Origin: Gemmatimonadales bacterium UBA4718
GTDB taxonomy: Bacteria; Gemmatimonadota; Gemmatimonadetes; Gemmatimonadales; Gemmatimonadaceae
NCBI GenBank assembly: GCA_002404375.1
Contig: DHJO01000105.1
Span: forward strand, 581 to 12,738
Reading direction: 5' to 3'
Length of the DNA: 12,158 nucleotides
Shown here: piece after piece, positions 12,157 through 12,158 of the stretch
Layout: the number at the start of each line of letters is the position of its first letter
Numbering within the stretch: position 1 is the stretch's first letter
Notes under the pieces: model-generated
Seen by the model: only the letters and a program-made list of their open reading frames with translations
Database searches by the model: none
What the model was told of the DNA's origin: nothing
Position numbers and translations under genes: made by a program

Positions 12157-12158
12157 CG

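Noticed and set aside
1..12158. CRISPR, insertion sequence, tRNA, rRNA, integrase or toxin-antitoxin content
   Set aside because: I saw no spaced repeat arrays, transposase or integrase motifs, cloverleaf-like sequence or paired small toxin genes on either strand.

Overview
The window is about 12.2 kb of GC-rich, gene-dense bacterial chromosome. It holds twelve well-supported protein genes, one of them cut by the left edge, and one doubtful small ORF. No RNA gene, CRISPR array, insertion sequence or tRNA was seen. High GC at third codon positions, many Sec, Tat and lipoprotein signals, and a cofactor-anchored GMC dehydrogenase paired with a subunit 3 protein suggest a Gram-negative soil bacterium. 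The style resembles Gemmatimonadota, but this is an impression from protein character, not a proven placement.

Layout, left to right. (1) The C-terminal end of a sugar-type ABC transporter ATPase (+) enters from the left edge. (2) A minus-strand group follows: a PEBP-family lipoprotein at 3009-2371, a secreted TPR protein at 2249-795, and a VOC/glyoxalase-fold protein at 771-379. (3) A 312-base non-coding stretch with two predicted hairpins leads into a lipoprotein of unknown role (3322-4122, +), closed by a very clear intrinsic terminator. (4) A doubtful small lipoprotein ORF (4266-4475, +) converges on a membrane-anchored protein of unknown function (5215-4472, -). (5) Divergent from that gene is a two-gene unit (+): a GMC flavoprotein dehydrogenase and a Tat-exported lipoprotein of the gluconate 2-dehydrogenase subunit 3 family. 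(6) A minus-strand pair encodes a secreted PepSY protein (9298-8777) and a secreted two-domain DUF1259 protein (8713-7808). (7) A plus-strand chromate-resistance-type unit contains a full ChrB, a stand-alone ChrB C-terminal domain paralogue, and a secreted YncE-like beta-propeller that ends two bases before the window ends.

How the genes may work together. The dehydrogenase pair looks like an FAD sugar or alcohol dehydrogenase of the type that passes electrons to a cytochrome. The catalytic subunit has no signal of its own and carries a C-X5-C-X3-C motif resembling the Fe-S ligands of bacterial FAD glucose and fructose dehydrogenases. The partner has a twin-arginine lipoprotein signal and could carry it across the membrane. 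No c-type cytochrome (CXXCH) is encoded nearby, so the electron acceptor is unknown. The chrB unit lacks the transporter ChrA inside the window; it may lie just downstream or be absent. A 10-base exact direct repeat between the divergent PepSY and chrB genes is the best candidate for an operator in the window.

The most useful things to follow up are the Fe-S-type GMC and subunit 3 pair with its unknown divergent neighbour, the duplicated ChrB domain unit with its repeat, the duplicated histidine motif in the DUF1259 protein, and the structured leader of the orphan lipoprotein. I did not find a clear-cut new defence or mobile system here.
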